From Candidatus Pelagibacter sp. IMCC9063 (GTDB taxonomy: Bacteria; Pseudomonadota; Alphaproteobacteria; Pelagibacterales; Pelagibacteraceae): a stretch of 64,000 nucleotides of DNA. Shown in pieces: positions 20,539 through 30,653 of the stretch; the first letter of the stretch is position 1; every line of letters starts with the position of its first letter. A program made the position numbers and the translations under genes. Under the pieces are notes generated by a model. The model was not told where the DNA came from. It did no database searches and saw only the letters and a program-made list of their open reading frames with translations. The DNA lies in assembly GCF_000195085.1 (NCBI RefSeq), contig NC_015380.1:110001-174000 (forward strand), written 5' to 3'.

Positions 20539-21811
20539 AAATATTTTTTTTTCTATTGTGGCGGTAGTTTTTTTGCTGATTTTATCTGGCCTTTTTTCTG
20601 GATCTGAAACTTCCATTACCTCAGTTGCAAAGAGCAAAGTGCACAAGCTATCTATTCGAGGTGACAAAAGAGCTAAAATTCTAATGAATATAATTAATAA
20701 GAAAAATGATTTAATTAGCTCTTTGTTAATAGGAAATAACTTTGTAAATATTTTAGCTTCAGCACTTGCAACTGCAATCCTAATTAAATTCTATGGTGAT
20801 AGAGGGGTTATCTATTCTACTATTATAATGTCTTTGCTGATTGTAATATTTTCAGAAGTTTTGCCAAAAAGTTATGCTCTATTAAGACCTGAGAAATTTG
20901 CATTAGGTATGGCAAAATATTTGTCTATTTTTTTAAAAATTGTTTTTCCTGCAATGCTATTTGTAAAATTTGTAAATTGGTTTTTCTTTAAAATCATGCA
21001 AATAGATATGGAAAACAAGACCACTTCTAAAACGGCACGAGAGGATATTAGAAATATTATTGATATGCATGAGGATGAGGGAAGACTGCTTAAGGATGAA
21101 GGAGACATGCTCAATGCCATTTTGGATTTAAAAGAAATTACAGTGGAAAAAATAATGACTCACCGAAAAAAAATTTATTCCATTGATCTAAATAACAAAC
21201 AAAATTTTTTTTCTGCTATTGCAAAAAGCTCTTTTAGTAGAATTCCAGTTTGGAAAGAAAATCCTAATAATATTTTAGGACTCATTCATGCAAAAAATGT
21301 TCTTACTAATTTAAATGACAATGGCCAGTTAGATATCTCTAAAATTAAAGACAATTTGATCAAGCCATGGTTTATACCCGAAACTACAAAGGCAAAAGAT
21401 CAATTAAGTGAGTTTATTGCAAGAAAAGAAAAGCTTGCTTTTGTTGTTGATGAATATGGTGAGCTTATGGGTTTAATTTCGATGGAGGACATTATTGAAG
21501 AAATTGTAGGAAACATTTTTGACGAAAAAGACTTTTCTACAATCGGGATTAGAAAAACTAGTGCAAGTTCTTATAAAATAAGGGGCGATGTTAATATAAG
21601 GGATATTAATAGAGAGTTAGATATTGAAATACCAGACAATGTATCCTCTACAATTGCAGGTTATATAATTGATAAAACAGAATCTTTTCCAAATGTTGGT
21701 CAGGTTTTTTCCTTCGATGGTATAATGTATGAGATAATTAATAAAAATAAAAACCAAATTACTCAAATTCATCTAACCCTTCCTAGTAAAAACTCTAATC
21801 CTCCAGTGTAA
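20531..21811 (+). CDS. CorC/HlyC family (CNNM-type) membrane protein
   Basis: An N-terminal DUF21 membrane domain with four hydrophobic segments (to about residue 155) is followed by a pair of CBS domains (about 190-330) and a C-terminal CorC_HlyC domain (about 345-420). Members are linked to magnesium or cobalt efflux, although the name hemolysin persists. The N-terminal motif LSGLFSGSETSITS is characteristic. It is translationally coupled to aroKB and converges with bolA with a 17-base overlap. Confidence 0.9.
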   Translation: MLENIFFSIVAVVFLLILSGLFSGSETSITSVAKSKVHKLSIRGDKRAKILMNIINKKNDLISSLLIGNNFVNILASALATAILIKFYGDRGVIYSTIIMSLLIVIFSEVLPKSYALLRPEKFALGMAKYLSIFLKIVFPAMLFVKFVNWFFFKIMQIDMENKTTSKTAREDIRNIIDMHEDEGRLLKDEGDMLNAILDLKEITVEKIMTHRKKIYSIDLNNKQNFFSAIAKSSFSRIPVWKENPNNILGLIHAKNVLTNLNDNGQLDISKIKDNLIKPWFIPETTKAKDQLSEFIARKEKLAFVVDEYGELMGLISMEDIIEEIVGNIFDEKDFSTIGIRKTSASSYKIRGDVNIRDINRELDIEIPDNVSSTIAGYIIDKTESFPNVGQVFSFDGIMYEIINKNKNQITQIHLTLPSKNSNPPV

Positions 21812-22058
21812 TCTCTAGAGAATGGACATAATCATTCATCTCTTCTTTTAACTCCAAATAAATTTTTTTATGAATCTGAATGCGACTCATACCTTCCATG
21901 TCTTGGTAAGAAAGTATTATCTGGAAATGACTATTCCCACTTTTGGGAGAGGAGCTATGGTGCTGGTGCAGGTGAGAATTGTTAACAACTTTCACTTTTT
22001 TTAATCCAAGAGATCCTTTTATTTTATCTTCAATAATAGTAGCAAAATTTTTTTCCAT
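21795..22058 (-). CDS. bolA: BolA family protein
   Basis: BolA proteins partner with monothiol glutaredoxins in iron-sulfur cluster handling and some act as regulators. The 87-residue chain contains the core KVVNNSHLHQHHSSSPKSGNSHF and the helix-turn-like NDYVHSLEITLED end. The histidines expected for cluster binding are present. It is divergent from the J-domain gene, an arrangement conserved next to cobS-cobT in many Alphaproteobacteria. Confidence 0.9.
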   Translation of the reverse strand: MEKNFATIIEDKIKGSLGLKKVKVVNNSHLHQHHSSSPKSGNSHFQIILSYQDMEGMSRIQIHKKIYLELKEEMNDYVHSLEITLED

Positions 22059-22096
22059 ATTTATATAATTTATTATAGTATCAATATTTACCGCTT

Positions 22097-22747
22097 ATGA
22101 AAAAAAATTGTGAAAAATATCTTTGTAAAGAACGTGCTTTTAAACAAGTTTTGATTAAAGATAAAAAAAATAAAGAGTACCATTGGTACTGTTTTGATCA
22201 CCACAAAGAATATGTTGATAAGCAAAAATTAGAATGTGATTGGGAGCTGTGTGATAAAATAGGAGAATTCAAAGCTCCGAGCAAAAATGAAGATTCTTTT
22301 CTTTGGTTTTGTGAAGATCATATTAAAATTTATAATCAAAAATGGGATTTTTTTGATGGAATGTCCCAATCTGCTATAGAAAATTTTATGTATGACGACT
22401 TAACATTTCATAAAAAAACTCAAAAATTTGGTAATAAAGATTCTTTTTTTCAAAAACTTTGGAACAATGCCATTGAAGATGAGTTACTGTTTATTAATAA
22501 GTTTAAAAACTCCTCCTCCTATTCTGGTCGTAGATACAACCCCACCCAAATCATAGCTTTAAAAAAAATGGAGTTGAATTCAGAAGTAAATTGGAGCGAT
22601 ATTAGGGTTCAGTTTAAAAAGCTTGTTAAAAAATATCACCCTGATATTAATGCTGGCAACAAACAATATGAAGAAAAACTTAAAGAAATTACCCTTGCTT
22701 ACACTTTCTTAAACAATTCTATAAACAAAAACACTGAGGTTGCATGA
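22097..22747 (+). CDS. J-domain (DnaJ-like) protein
   Basis: This 216-residue protein carries a C-terminal J-domain (about residues 150-210) with the HPD motif ([22 protein letters not shown]) that stimulates Hsp70 ATPase. The N-terminal part has several Cys and His residues ([27 protein letters not shown]), a likely zinc-binding region. It overlaps cobS by four bases. Its specific client is unknown, but the conserved neighbourhood suggests work with the CobS/CobT machine. Confidence 0.88.
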   Translation: MKKNCEKYLCKERAFKQVLIKDKKNKEYHWYCFDHHKEYVDKQKLECDWELCDKIGEFKAPSKNEDSFLWFCEDHIKIYNQKWDFFDGMSQSAIENFMYDDLTFHKKTQKFGNKDSFFQKLWNNAIEDELLFINKFKNSSSYSGRRYNPTQIIALKKMELNSEVNWSDIRVQFKKLVKKYHPDINAGNKQYEEKLKEITLAYTFLNNSINKNTEVA

Positions 22748-23742
22748 GTACCACCCCCACATTTCAAAATGAACCAGATATAAAAGTTTCAGTAAAAAAA
22801 GTTTTTAATATCGATAGTGAGATGACTGTTGATGCTTTTTCTAAAAAAAATGACTACGTTCCTGAAATTGACGATAGCTACATTTTTGACCGAGAAACGA
22901 CCTTAGCTATTCTGGCTGGCTTCTCTCATAATCGAAGAGTTTTGATTCAAGGCTTTCATGGAACTGGAAAATCAACTCACATTGAGCAGGTAGCTGCACG
23001 CTTAAATTGGCCATGTGTCCGTGTAAATTTAGATAGCCACATAAGTAGAATTGATCTGATAGGTAAAGATGCAATTGTTGTAAAGGATGGTAAGCAAATT
23101 ACAGAATTTAAGGAGGGTGTTCTTCCCTGGTCTTTACAAAGTCCTGTCGCATTAGTTTTTGATGAATATGATGCTGGTAGACCTGATGTTATGTTTGTTA
23201 TTCAGAGAGTCTTAGAGACAGATGGCAGATTTACCCTTCTAGACAAAAATAAGGTTATTAAACAACATAAACAATTTAGATTATTTGCAACAACCAATAC
23301 GATTGGATTGGGTGATACTAGCGGTCTTTATCACGGAACTCAGCAAATAAACCAAGGACAAATGGATCGATGGAATATTGTATCTACACTGAACTATTTA
23401 CCACCTGAAAAAGAATCTGAGATTGTACTTTCTAAATGTAAATTTTTAGATACTGCGGATGGAAAAAAACTAGTAAGCAATATGGTAAAAGTTGCCAACT
23501 TAACAAGAAAAGGTTTTGCCAATGGGGACATTTCTACAGTTATGAGTCCAAGAACAGTGATTACATGGGCAGATAACTATGATATTTTTAAAGATCTTCC
23601 TCATTCATTTAAACTCTCTTTCTTAAACAAATGTGACGAACTAGAACGCTCCATTGTTGCAGAATACTATCAGCGATGCTTTGGTAGTGAACTAAATACT
23701 TCTTCTACTGCAAAATCAGTAGAGAAAAATAATGGACAATAA
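22744..23742 (+). CDS. cobS: CobS-like AAA+ ATPase
   Basis: This is a MoxR/CobS-family AAA+ ATPase (332 aa) with Walker [11 protein letters not shown], Walker B ([10 protein letters not shown]) and the arginine-finger region [14 protein letters not shown]. CobS is the ATPase of aerobic cobaltochelatase, working with CobT and CobN. No cobN and no other cobalamin genes are visible here. In cobalamin-auxotrophic Alphaproteobacteria the pair may have another role as chaperone-like chelatase or remodelling ATPase. It overlaps cobT by eleven bases. Confidence 0.92.
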   Translation: MSTTPTFQNEPDIKVSVKKVFNIDSEMTVDAFSKKNDYVPEIDDSYIFDRETTLAILAGFSHNRRVLIQGFHGTGKSTHIEQVAARLNWPCVRVNLDSHISRIDLIGKDAIVVKDGKQITEFKEGVLPWSLQSPVALVFDEYDAGRPDVMFVIQRVLETDGRFTLLDKNKVIKQHKQFRLFATTNTIGLGDTSGLYHGTQQINQGQMDRWNIVSTLNYLPPEKESEIVLSKCKFLDTADGKKLVSNMVKVANLTRKGFANGDISTVMSPRTVITWADNYDIFKDLPHSFKLSFLNKCDELERSIVAEYYQRCFGSELNTSSTAKSVEKNNGQ

Positions 23743-25507
23743 GCAAGAGCTAGAAAAATTTAAAAATGCAGTTTTTTCTACTGCCAAAGCTATAGCAAGA
23801 AAATCTATATCTTTAGAAAATCAAAAGCAATTAGATAAGATCACTGCACCCAAGATTATTTCAATAAATAATCATGAAGAAATATTAGAAGTTAGAGCGA
23901 ATGCAGATTCAGAAGCTCTTCGTATTCGGCATAGTGATGAAGCTATTTTTAAAAAAAATGAGCCAAAAGGAACGGTTAATAAAAGCTTATACAAAATTGC
24001 CGAAAAAATTAGATATGAAAAAATAGGATCAGATCAATACATAGGAATTCAAAATAACTTAAATAACTTTTATCAAAAAAAAATTATGGATAGTGACGTC
24101 CATTCACAAAATTTTATTGCCGATGCATTTGAGGCTTATTTAAGAAAAAATATGATGAATCTAGAAATCCACAAAAGTAAAAAAGAAGATTTTAAGCAAT
24201 GGGATGATTTATTTGAAAAAAACATATCTAATAAAATTAAGGATCTCAATTTATCTTTGTATGACCAGGTAGAATATACTTCCTTGATGTCTTCTATTCT
24301 TCAAGACCTTCAAATAGAAAATGAAAAAAATGAGCCAGAGAATATAGAAAATGAAAATAATGAAGAAAATAGTGATAATAGCCAAAATCAAGAACAGTCT
24401 TTAGAAGATGAACAAAATGATCAGTCTAAAAATCAAGAATTTGATATGGAGAATATTGTTCCTGAGATTGAATTTGATCCTAGTTTAAGTGAACAAGAAA
24501 CTATGCTTGAGGAAAGTGATGACGAAAATCTTCCCCAGGGACAAAGACAACCATTAAAGGACGGAGATCCAAGAAAATACTCAGTCTTCACAAACCAATT
24601 TGATAAAATTATTGATGCAAAAGAATTAGTCACGGAAGATGAGATTAAGAAGCTAAGAAATAACTTAGATTTACAACTATCGAGCCTTCAAAATTTTATA
24701 TCTAGACTAGCTAATAAATTACAAAGAAAGCTTCTTGCAAAACAAAATAGGTCATGGAGCTTTGATTTGGAGGAAGGTATTTTAGATGCCTCTAAATTAC
24801 CGAGGGTTATTATGGATCCTTTTAATTCTCTATCCTATAAAAAAGAAAAAGATATCGAGTTTAAGGATACGGTGGTTACTTTATTAATAGATAATTCTGG
24901 TTCTATGAGAGGAAGACCCATATCGATTGCAGCTATTTGTGCAGATATTTTATCCAGAACGCTCGAAAGATGCTCTGTGAAAGTGGAGGTTCTGGGATTT
25001 ACTACATTAAACTGGAAGGGAGGAAAAAGTAGAGAGCTTTGGATAAAAAATAAAAAAACACACCCTGGAAGGCTAAATGACTTGTGTCATATAATTTACA
25101 AATCTGCGGACACCCCCTGGAGAAGAGCTAAAAATAATTTGGGTCTGATGCTGAAGGAAGGAATTTTAAAAGAGAATATTGACGGAGAGGCTATTTTATG
25201 GGCCTTCAACCGTTTAAAGAAAAGGAAAGAAGAGAGAAAAATTATTATGGTTATCTCCGATGGTGCTCCAGTGGATGACTCTACCCTGTCGGTTAACTCA
25301 GGAAACTATCTTGAACAACACCTTAAAAAAGTAGTGAGATGGGTAGAAGAGAGTAATGAGGTTGAAATTAATGCCATAGGTATTGGCCACGATGTTTCAA
25401 GCTATTATAAGCAAGCTATTAAAATTGCAGATGTTCAAGAATTAGGAGATGCAATGGTTGATCGATTAGTTGCTTTATTTTTAGCTGATAGAAGAACGTT
25501 TAACTGA
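23732..25507 (+). CDS. cobT: CobT-like VWA-domain protein
   Basis: This partner of CobS (591 aa) has a CobT N-terminal region. A very acidic Glu/Asn/Gln-rich linker follows (about residues 200-265), then a C-terminal von Willebrand A domain. The MIDAS metal site is seen in [14 protein letters not shown], with later [10 protein letters not shown]. Length and layout match cobaltochelatase CobT. It is co-transcribed with the J-domain protein and cobS. Use in cobalt insertion needs CobN, which is absent from the window. Confidence 0.92.
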   Translation: MDNKQELEKFKNAVFSTAKAIARKSISLENQKQLDKITAPKIISINNHEEILEVRANADSEALRIRHSDEAIFKKNEPKGTVNKSLYKIAEKIRYEKIGSDQYIGIQNNLNNFYQKKIMDSDVHSQNFIADAFEAYLRKNMMNLEIHKSKKEDFKQWDDLFEKNISNKIKDLNLSLYDQVEYTSLMSSILQDLQIENEKNEPENIENENNEENSDNSQNQEQSLEDEQNDQSKNQEFDMENIVPEIEFDPSLSEQETMLEESDDENLPQGQRQPLKDGDPRKYSVFTNQFDKIIDAKELVTEDEIKKLRNNLDLQLSSLQNFISRLANKLQRKLLAKQNRSWSFDLEEGILDASKLPRVIMDPFNSLSYKKEKDIEFKDTVVTLLIDNSGSMRGRPISIAAICADILSRTLERCSVKVEVLGFTTLNWKGGKSRELWIKNKKTHPGRLNDLCHIIYKSADTPWRRAKNNLGLMLKEGILKENIDGEAILWAFNRLKKRKEERKIIMVISDGAPVDDSTLSVNSGNYLEQHLKKVVRWVEESNEVEINAIGIGHDVSSYYKQAIKIADVQELGDAMVDRLVALFLADRRTFN

Positions 25508-26053
25508 AACTAAGCTTGCAATAATTAGTCTAAACGGAATAAGCATCGTAATTGCTAATAATAATTTTACAGAAAAATCTCCTAGTCCTAAAGTAACCCA
25601 AGGAACACCCGTTCCATAAAAAGCAATCGAGAAGAAAAGAATAGTATCAGCTGCTGAAGAAAAGAGAGAAGAAATAAAGGGTGGAACAAACCATTTTTTA
25701 CTATTTCTTAATTTATCAAATATTTTAGCATCCATTGTTTGGGCTATTAAAAAAGCAATTCCAGAACCTACAACTATTCGAATTCCAATTAAATCTATAG
25801 GGCTTAAAGTAAAAAAGTAGGAAACTCCCACACCCCAAATAAAACCAATAAAAATAATTTTTCTAGTAAATGAAAAACCATATAATCGATTTGCTATATC
25901 TGTAACTAAAAATGCAATCGGATAGGTAAACGCACCCCATGTAAGGATATGGCTCAGTTGAAAATATTGAAAAGGAAATTGAACTAGATAATTAGATGCC
26001 AATACAATTAGCATCATGGCCAATACAAATGGGATAATTTTTAGGTTTTTCAA
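25481..26053 (-). CDS. yhhQ: Queuosine precursor transporter (VUT/YhhQ family)
   Basis: This integral membrane protein of about 190 residues has six or so hydrophobic segments. Its motifs match the VUT family, including SNYLVQFP, the [10 protein letters not shown] segment and the central [21 protein letters not shown]. The family imports preQ0/preQ1 for tRNA queuosine. It converges on cobT with a 27-base overlap and lies three bases after rpmB. Confidence 0.9.
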   Translation of the reverse strand: MKNLKIIPFVLAMMLIVLASNYLVQFPFQYFQLSHILTWGAFTYPIAFLVTDIANRLYGFSFTRKIIFIGFIWGVGVSYFFTLSPIDLIGIRIVVGSGIAFLIAQTMDAKIFDKLRNSKKWFVPPFISSLFSSAADTILFFSIAFYGTGVPWVTLGLGDFSVKLLLAITMLIPFRLIIASLVSVKRSSIS

Positions 26054-26056
26054 GTT

Positions 26057-26338
26057 CTATTCAGACTTGGAAAGAATTTGTTTTTTTATTTTTTTTACTC
26101 TTAATGCTAACTTTGCATTCTTGGCACGAATAAGAAATTCGTCAATTCCGCCTCTAAAATCTACTGCCTTTAAAGCTCTGGTAGAAATTTTAAAGCTAAT
26201 ATTCTTATTCAATAATTCGCTTCTTAAACTTACTTTTTTAAGATTTGGATAGAATTTTCTTTTTGTTTTATTGTTAGAGTGACTCACGGTGTTTCCACTC
26301 ATTGGTCTCTTTCCAGTTAATTCACATACTTTTGCCAT
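26057..26338 (-). CDS. rpmB: 50S ribosomal protein L28
   Basis: L28 is a structural protein of the large ribosomal subunit. The sequence from [20 protein letters not shown] is a standard alphaproteobacterial L28 with the basic core and Lys-rich end. The open frame extends 31 codons further upstream. I chose the internal ATG at 26338 because a GGAG ribosome-binding site lies five bases before it and family members start there. The resulting length of 93 aa is normal. Confidence 0.95.
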   Translation of the reverse strand: MAKVCELTGKRPMSGNTVSHSNNKTKRKFYPNLKKVSLRSELLNKNISFKISTRALKAVDFRGGIDEFLIRAKNAKLALRVKKIKKQILSKSE

Positions 26339-26454
26339 AGCTTCTCCGATCAGGGGTATATTTTGATAAAGTTTTCTGGTCAAGTCATAATTTAAGCAAT
26401 TTGACATTTGAGTCCTTGAAGAATAATGCACTATTAGGAGTTTTTTTTTAATTA

Positions 26455-27513
26455 ATGCTACAAATTTATTTACCCATTGCCGAAGTAACCATTAACATAG
26501 CTACCTTACTCTTTATTAGTGTTATTGTTGGTTTTTTTGCGGGTTTGCTTGGAATTGGTGGTGGTTTTTTACTTACGCCTATTTTGATTTTTTTAGGTAT
26601 CCCTCCAATTTATGCAGTAGCCAATGGTGCAAATAATATTTTAGCCGCATCTGTTTCTGGTACGATTGGACATTGGTTTAAAGATCAGCTTGATATCAAA
26701 ATGGGTATGCTCATCATCATTGGTGGAGTCAGTGGAGCCATTTTTGGTATTTTTGTATTTAAATATTTTCTATTACAGGGAAGTGTTAATAAAATTATTT
26801 CCATCATGTATTGTATTTTACTATCTGGAATCGGACTATCAATGCTGATTGAAAGTTTAATAGAAATAAGAAGAATTCGACTTAATAGGTTTATCAGAAG
26901 AAAATTACATACACACTATTGGGTTCATAATCTTCCTTTTAAAATTAGAATACACAAATCTAAATTATATATAAGCATTGTACCCCCTATTTTTTTTGGA
27001 ATAGTAGTTGGAATTCTTTCTTCTATGCTTGGTGTGGGAGGTGGTTTTTTACTAGTCCCCATTATGATTTATATTTTAGGTATGCCTGCTCGACTCGTTG
27101 CAGGAACTTCTCTTTTTGTAATGATCTTTATTATGATTGTTGTAACGCTCTTACATGCCATCAATCACAACTCTGTGGATATTTTTTTAGTTCTGATTTT
27201 AGTGGTTGGTTCAGGTATCGGTGCTCAATTAGGAACTAAAATAAGTATTAAGTTAAAAGGAGAAGAGCTAAGAGCTATGATGTCTGTGTTGGTATTAATT
27301 TTTGGATTTAAATTTGGTTATGATTTATTTTTTAATAAAACTATTCCTCCAGCAGATATTACTTCTGTATTGCAGCCTAACAATACCAATGCTCTTGCTG
27401 ATTTTGCAATACATACTTCTCAAGTCTTTCCTTGGTCATATGCCATAGCATCTATGTCCATTGCAATTTTAGTTGGAGTATTGGCCGCTTTTAGCTTTAA
27501 AAAATTTTTATAG
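26455..27513 (+). CDS. Sulfite exporter TauE/SafE family membrane protein
   Basis: This permease of 352 residues has eight or so hydrophobic segments in two homologous halves. Each half carries the family glycine motif ([14 protein letters not shown] and [14 protein letters not shown]). TauE/SafE proteins move sulfite, sulfoacetate or other small organic anions, usually outward. A long hydrophilic loop sits between the halves. Substrate is not deducible from neighbours (rpmB and a DUF3429 gene, which it overlaps by one base). Confidence 0.9.
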   Translation: MLQIYLPIAEVTINIATLLFISVIVGFFAGLLGIGGGFLLTPILIFLGIPPIYAVANGANNILAASVSGTIGHWFKDQLDIKMGMLIIIGGVSGAIFGIFVFKYFLLQGSVNKIISIMYCILLSGIGLSMLIESLIEIRRIRLNRFIRRKLHTHYWVHNLPFKIRIHKSKLYISIVPPIFFGIVVGILSSMLGVGGGFLLVPIMIYILGMPARLVAGTSLFVMIFIMIVVTLLHAINHNSVDIFLVLILVVGSGIGAQLGTKISIKLKGEELRAMMSVLVLIFGFKFGYDLFFNKTIPPADITSVLQPNNTNALADFAIHTSQVFPWSYAIASMSIAILVGVLAAFSFKKFL

Positions 27514-27950
27514 TGACATTCAATAAATGGAATAACATTCTTGGCTATGCAGGCCTAATTCCTTTTTATATCTTTTCCATAACAAGTACTTTTGAACATT
27601 ACAATTTTTTTATTGATATTTTCTTTTTATACTCTGTAATTATTCTTTGTTTTTTATCTGGCTCTTTGTGGATGAAGCTAATTTTACTACCCAAGCAAAA
27701 ACACAATCTTTTATTCAAGTGTTTATCTGTTCTTTTTCCTCTTATTGGCATGGTATCGGAGATGTTTGTAACTTATATGCTGAAAACAATAGTTTATATT
27801 CTAATCTATATACTCATTTATATTTGCGATAAAAAAACTGTTAACAATGATCTTTCGGGCTACATGCGAATGAGATTTTTTTTAACAGGAAATGTTATTT
27901 TGGCTCACTTAATTTTACTCTATACAATCTTTACCTATGGCATCTTTTAA
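27513..27950 (+). CDS. DUF3429 family membrane protein
   Basis: This small integral membrane protein (145 aa) has about four or five hydrophobic helices and starts with WNNILGYAGLIPFYIFS, which resembles the DUF3429 family. Function is unknown. The start codon is GTG or the neighbouring in-frame codon, overlapping the stop of the TauE-like gene, so translation is likely coupled. It converges with pyrD with a 36-base overlap. Confidence 0.75.
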   Translation: MTFNKWNNILGYAGLIPFYIFSITSTFEHYNFFIDIFFLYSVIILCFLSGSLWMKLILLPKQKHNLLFKCLSVLFPLIGMVSEMFVTYMLKTIVYILIYILIYICDKKTVNNDLSGYMRMRFFLTGNVILAHLILLYTIFTYGIF

Positions 27951-28970
27951 ACTTTCAAACCCTTCTGCTTCTAATAGCGCTTCTAATTCTTTATTAATTT
28001 TATTTACTACATAGGGTCCTTGATAAACCATTGAAGTGTATAATTGGACTAAGGAAGCGCCTGATTTAATTTTATCAAAAGCTGACTTGCCGTCAAAAAC
28101 TCCCCCCGCTCCAATGATCGGTATTTTTGTTCCTAAAGATTTATAAAACTTTTGGATGATAAGATTTGAAGATTGCTGTAAAGGCTTTCCGGAAAGACCT
28201 CCGAGTTCTGCTTGATTACTATTTTGTAATTTTTGGTCTCTAGAAATAGTGGTATTGGTTAATACTACTCCATCAATTTTTTGATCCAAAACTATATTAC
28301 TTAGCTCCGTAATATTTTTGCTAGTGATATCTGGTGAGATTTTTAATAAAATTTTGGTTTTATTGTTAAGTTGCTTTTGTTTTAGCTTAATAGCTATTAA
28401 CAATTCTTCAATTTTGCTCTTTTCATGAAGATCTCTTAAATTGGGCGTATTGGGAGAGGATATGTTAATGCAGATATAGTCACATAAATTACAAAAATAT
28501 TCGAAACATTTTAAATAGTCTTCAATCTTTGATATGCTTTCTTTGTTAGGGCCAATATTAATTCCTAGTATTCCTTTGGGGGGGTTGTTCTTAATAGTAG
28601 ATCGAACCTTGTCCATTCCTAGACTGGGAAATCCCAATCTATTAATAATTGCCTCATCTTCCATCAATCTGAATACCCTTGGTTTAGGGTTTCCATATTG
28701 AGGTAAGGGAGTAACTGTCCCCACTTCTGAAAAACTAAATCCTAATTTAAATATAGAATTATAAATTTCTGCATTTTTGTCAAAGCCTGCGGCTAACCCA
28801 ACTGGATTTGTAAAATTTTTACCTAATATATTTATTTCTAATTTTGAAGAGGGAACATTGGACAGTAGATTAAATGGTAAATAACTATTTTTTAAAAATT
28901 TGATTGCTAGGCTATGCGCAAGCTCTGGGTCTGCTTTTTGAAGCAGTGTGCTTATTGTTTTGTAAATCAT
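27915..28970 (-). CDS. pyrD: Quinone-dependent dihydroorotate dehydrogenase (class 2)
   Basis: PyrD oxidises dihydroorotate to orotate in pyrimidine synthesis and passes electrons to quinone. The class 2 N-terminal membrane-associating helices (ADPELAHSLAIKFL) precede the FMN barrel with NPVGLAAGFDKNAE, ININIGPNKES and NISSPNTPNLRDLH. The catalytic serine lies in the NISSPNT segment. Length (351 aa) is normal. It follows lysS by five bases on the same strand. Confidence 0.96.
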   Translation of the reverse strand: MIYKTISTLLQKADPELAHSLAIKFLKNSYLPFNLLSNVPSSKLEINILGKNFTNPVGLAAGFDKNAEIYNSIFKLGFSFSEVGTVTPLPQYGNPKPRVFRLMEDEAIINRLGFPSLGMDKVRSTIKNNPPKGILGINIGPNKESISKIEDYLKCFEYFCNLCDYICINISSPNTPNLRDLHEKSKIEELLIAIKLKQKQLNNKTKILLKISPDITSKNITELSNIVLDQKIDGVVLTNTTISRDQKLQNSNQAELGGLSGKPLQQSSNLIIQKFYKSLGTKIPIIGAGGVFDGKSAFDKIKSGASLVQLYTSMVYQGPYVVNKINKELEALLEAEGFESLKDAIGKDCIE

Positions 28971-28975
28971 GTACT

Positions 28976-30553
28976 CTAGTTTCTACTTAACGATTTATTA
29001 ATCAAGTCTATGGTTTCTTGTTTGCCAAAAAAACAAATAAAAGAGCCCATTCTAGGTCCTTGCTCGTCTCCAAATACCACTTCGTAAATAGCCTTAAACC
29101 AGTTACGCAATTCTTCTTTGGGATAGTATTTTTTTCCTACGGTAAACACTACTGTCTGCATTTCTTCAGGAGTCATTCCCTCTGGCATCTTTTTAATCTC
29201 TTCATTTAATTCTAGCAGAGCCTTTTTTTCCTGCTCATTAGCATTGCGATATTTTTTGTGAATCTTCACATGGTCATTGAAATAAGAAATGGCATTCTTT
29301 ACTAACTGATTTAATATTGGGTATTTAGACCTGTCTGTATCAGGTGCAAAATTTTGAATAAACTTCCATAAAACTTCCTCATTATCCGCATTGCTTGCGC
29401 TAACTAAATTTAAAAGAACACCAAAGTTAATAATGTTTTTTTCTTTTGGTGGGACTCCATTATGGACATGCCAGACAGGATTTCCCAGCTGTTCTTTTGT
29501 TGGTTGTGTTTCAAATTTTTCTAAAAAAGACAAATATTCATCTACAGCTTTCGGTATGACTTGCGGGTATAATTTTTTAGCTCTTTGAGGGTTTTGAAAC
29601 ATATACAAAGCTAAACTTTCTGGATTTGCATACTTCAACCAATCTTCAATTGAAATTCCATTTCCTTTTGATTTGGAAATTTTTTCTCCTTTTTCATCTA
29701 AGAACAATTCATAGTAAAATCCATTAGGAGGTGTGTGTCCAAGGGTTTTGCATATTTGTTGGGATAATTCAGCGCTTGGAATTAAGTCCTTTCCGTACAT
29801 TTCAAAATCTACTTCTAGTGCATGCCATCTCATAGCCCAGTCCACTTTCCATTGAAGCTTGCAATTGCCCCCTGTTACTTTTGTTTTAAATTTTTTACCA
29901 TTGCTTTCGTATACAATTTCTCCATTTGCAACATCTCTTTCTAAAATAGCTACTTCCAATACTTTTCCAGTTTCAGGGCATATAGGAAGAAATGGACTAT
30001 AAGATTTTTTTCTTTCTTCACCAAGAGTTGGGAGAACGATATTCATAATTGAATCATACTTATCCAGAACAAGTTTTAAGGTGTCATCAAAAATACCAGA
30101 TTGGTATAATTCTGTGGAGCTCTTAAATTCATAGTGAAAACCAAACTGATCTAAAAAACTCTTTAACCTTTCGTTATTATGCTCTCCAAAGCTATTATAC
30201 TTTCCAAAGGGATCTGGAACACTTGTTAGGGGCTTATTAAGGTTTTGCTCTAAGACTTCTTTATTTGAAATATTATCAGGAACTTTTCGAAGACCATCCA
30301 TATCATCTGAAAAAGTAAATAATTTTACAGGTATGTCTGTCAGTTTTTGAAATGCTTGAATAACCATCGTGGTTCTACAAACCTCTCCAAATGTACCTAT
30401 GTGTGGTAACCCGCTTGGGCCATATCCAGTTTGAAATAAGGCATAACCCTTTTTGTCAAAAAGTTTTTTTCTTTTTTTTAAAAGTGCTCTAGCCTCAACA
30501 AATGGCCAGGCTTTTGAATCTAAATACTCAGTATCAATCATTTGCGAATGCAT
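28976..30553 (-). CDS. lysS: Lysine--tRNA ligase, class I
   Basis: This is the archaeal-type class I lysyl-tRNA synthetase (LysRS1, 525 aa), unrelated to the class II enzyme most bacteria use. The class I signatures are clear: the HIGH-like HIGTFGEVCRT near the N-terminus and KISKSKGNG. Class I LysRS is found in archaea, spirochaetes and Alphaproteobacteria, so it supports the taxonomic placement. It is upstream of pyrD and divergent from trkH. Confidence 0.95.
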   Translation of the reverse strand: MHSQMIDTEYLDSKAWPFVEARALLKKRKKLFDKKGYALFQTGYGPSGLPHIGTFGEVCRTTMVIQAFQKLTDIPVKLFTFSDDMDGLRKVPDNISNKEVLEQNLNKPLTSVPDPFGKYNSFGEHNNERLKSFLDQFGFHYEFKSSTELYQSGIFDDTLKLVLDKYDSIMNIVLPTLGEERKKSYSPFLPICPETGKVLEVAILERDVANGEIVYESNGKKFKTKVTGGNCKLQWKVDWAMRWHALEVDFEMYGKDLIPSAELSQQICKTLGHTPPNGFYYELFLDEKGEKISKSKGNGISIEDWLKYANPESLALYMFQNPQRAKKLYPQVIPKAVDEYLSFLEKFETQPTKEQLGNPVWHVHNGVPPKEKNIINFGVLLNLVSASNADNEEVLWKFIQNFAPDTDRSKYPILNQLVKNAISYFNDHVKIHKKYRNANEQEKKALLELNEEIKKMPEGMTPEEMQTVVFTVGKKYYPKEELRNWFKAIYEVVFGDEQGPRMGSFICFFGKQETIDLINKSLSRN

Positions 30554-30653
30554 TCCTTATAGCTCAAAAAACAATTTTTTGTCAGGTATTTTACTAGGAA
30601 TCATTATTTGTTTTAAAAACGAATTGATATATTTTTGAGATCATTAGGAAAAT

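Noticed and set aside
26338-26431. N-terminal extension of L28
   Set aside because: The extra 31 codons lack family similarity, and a good GGAG site sits before the internal ATG, so the shorter form is preferred.
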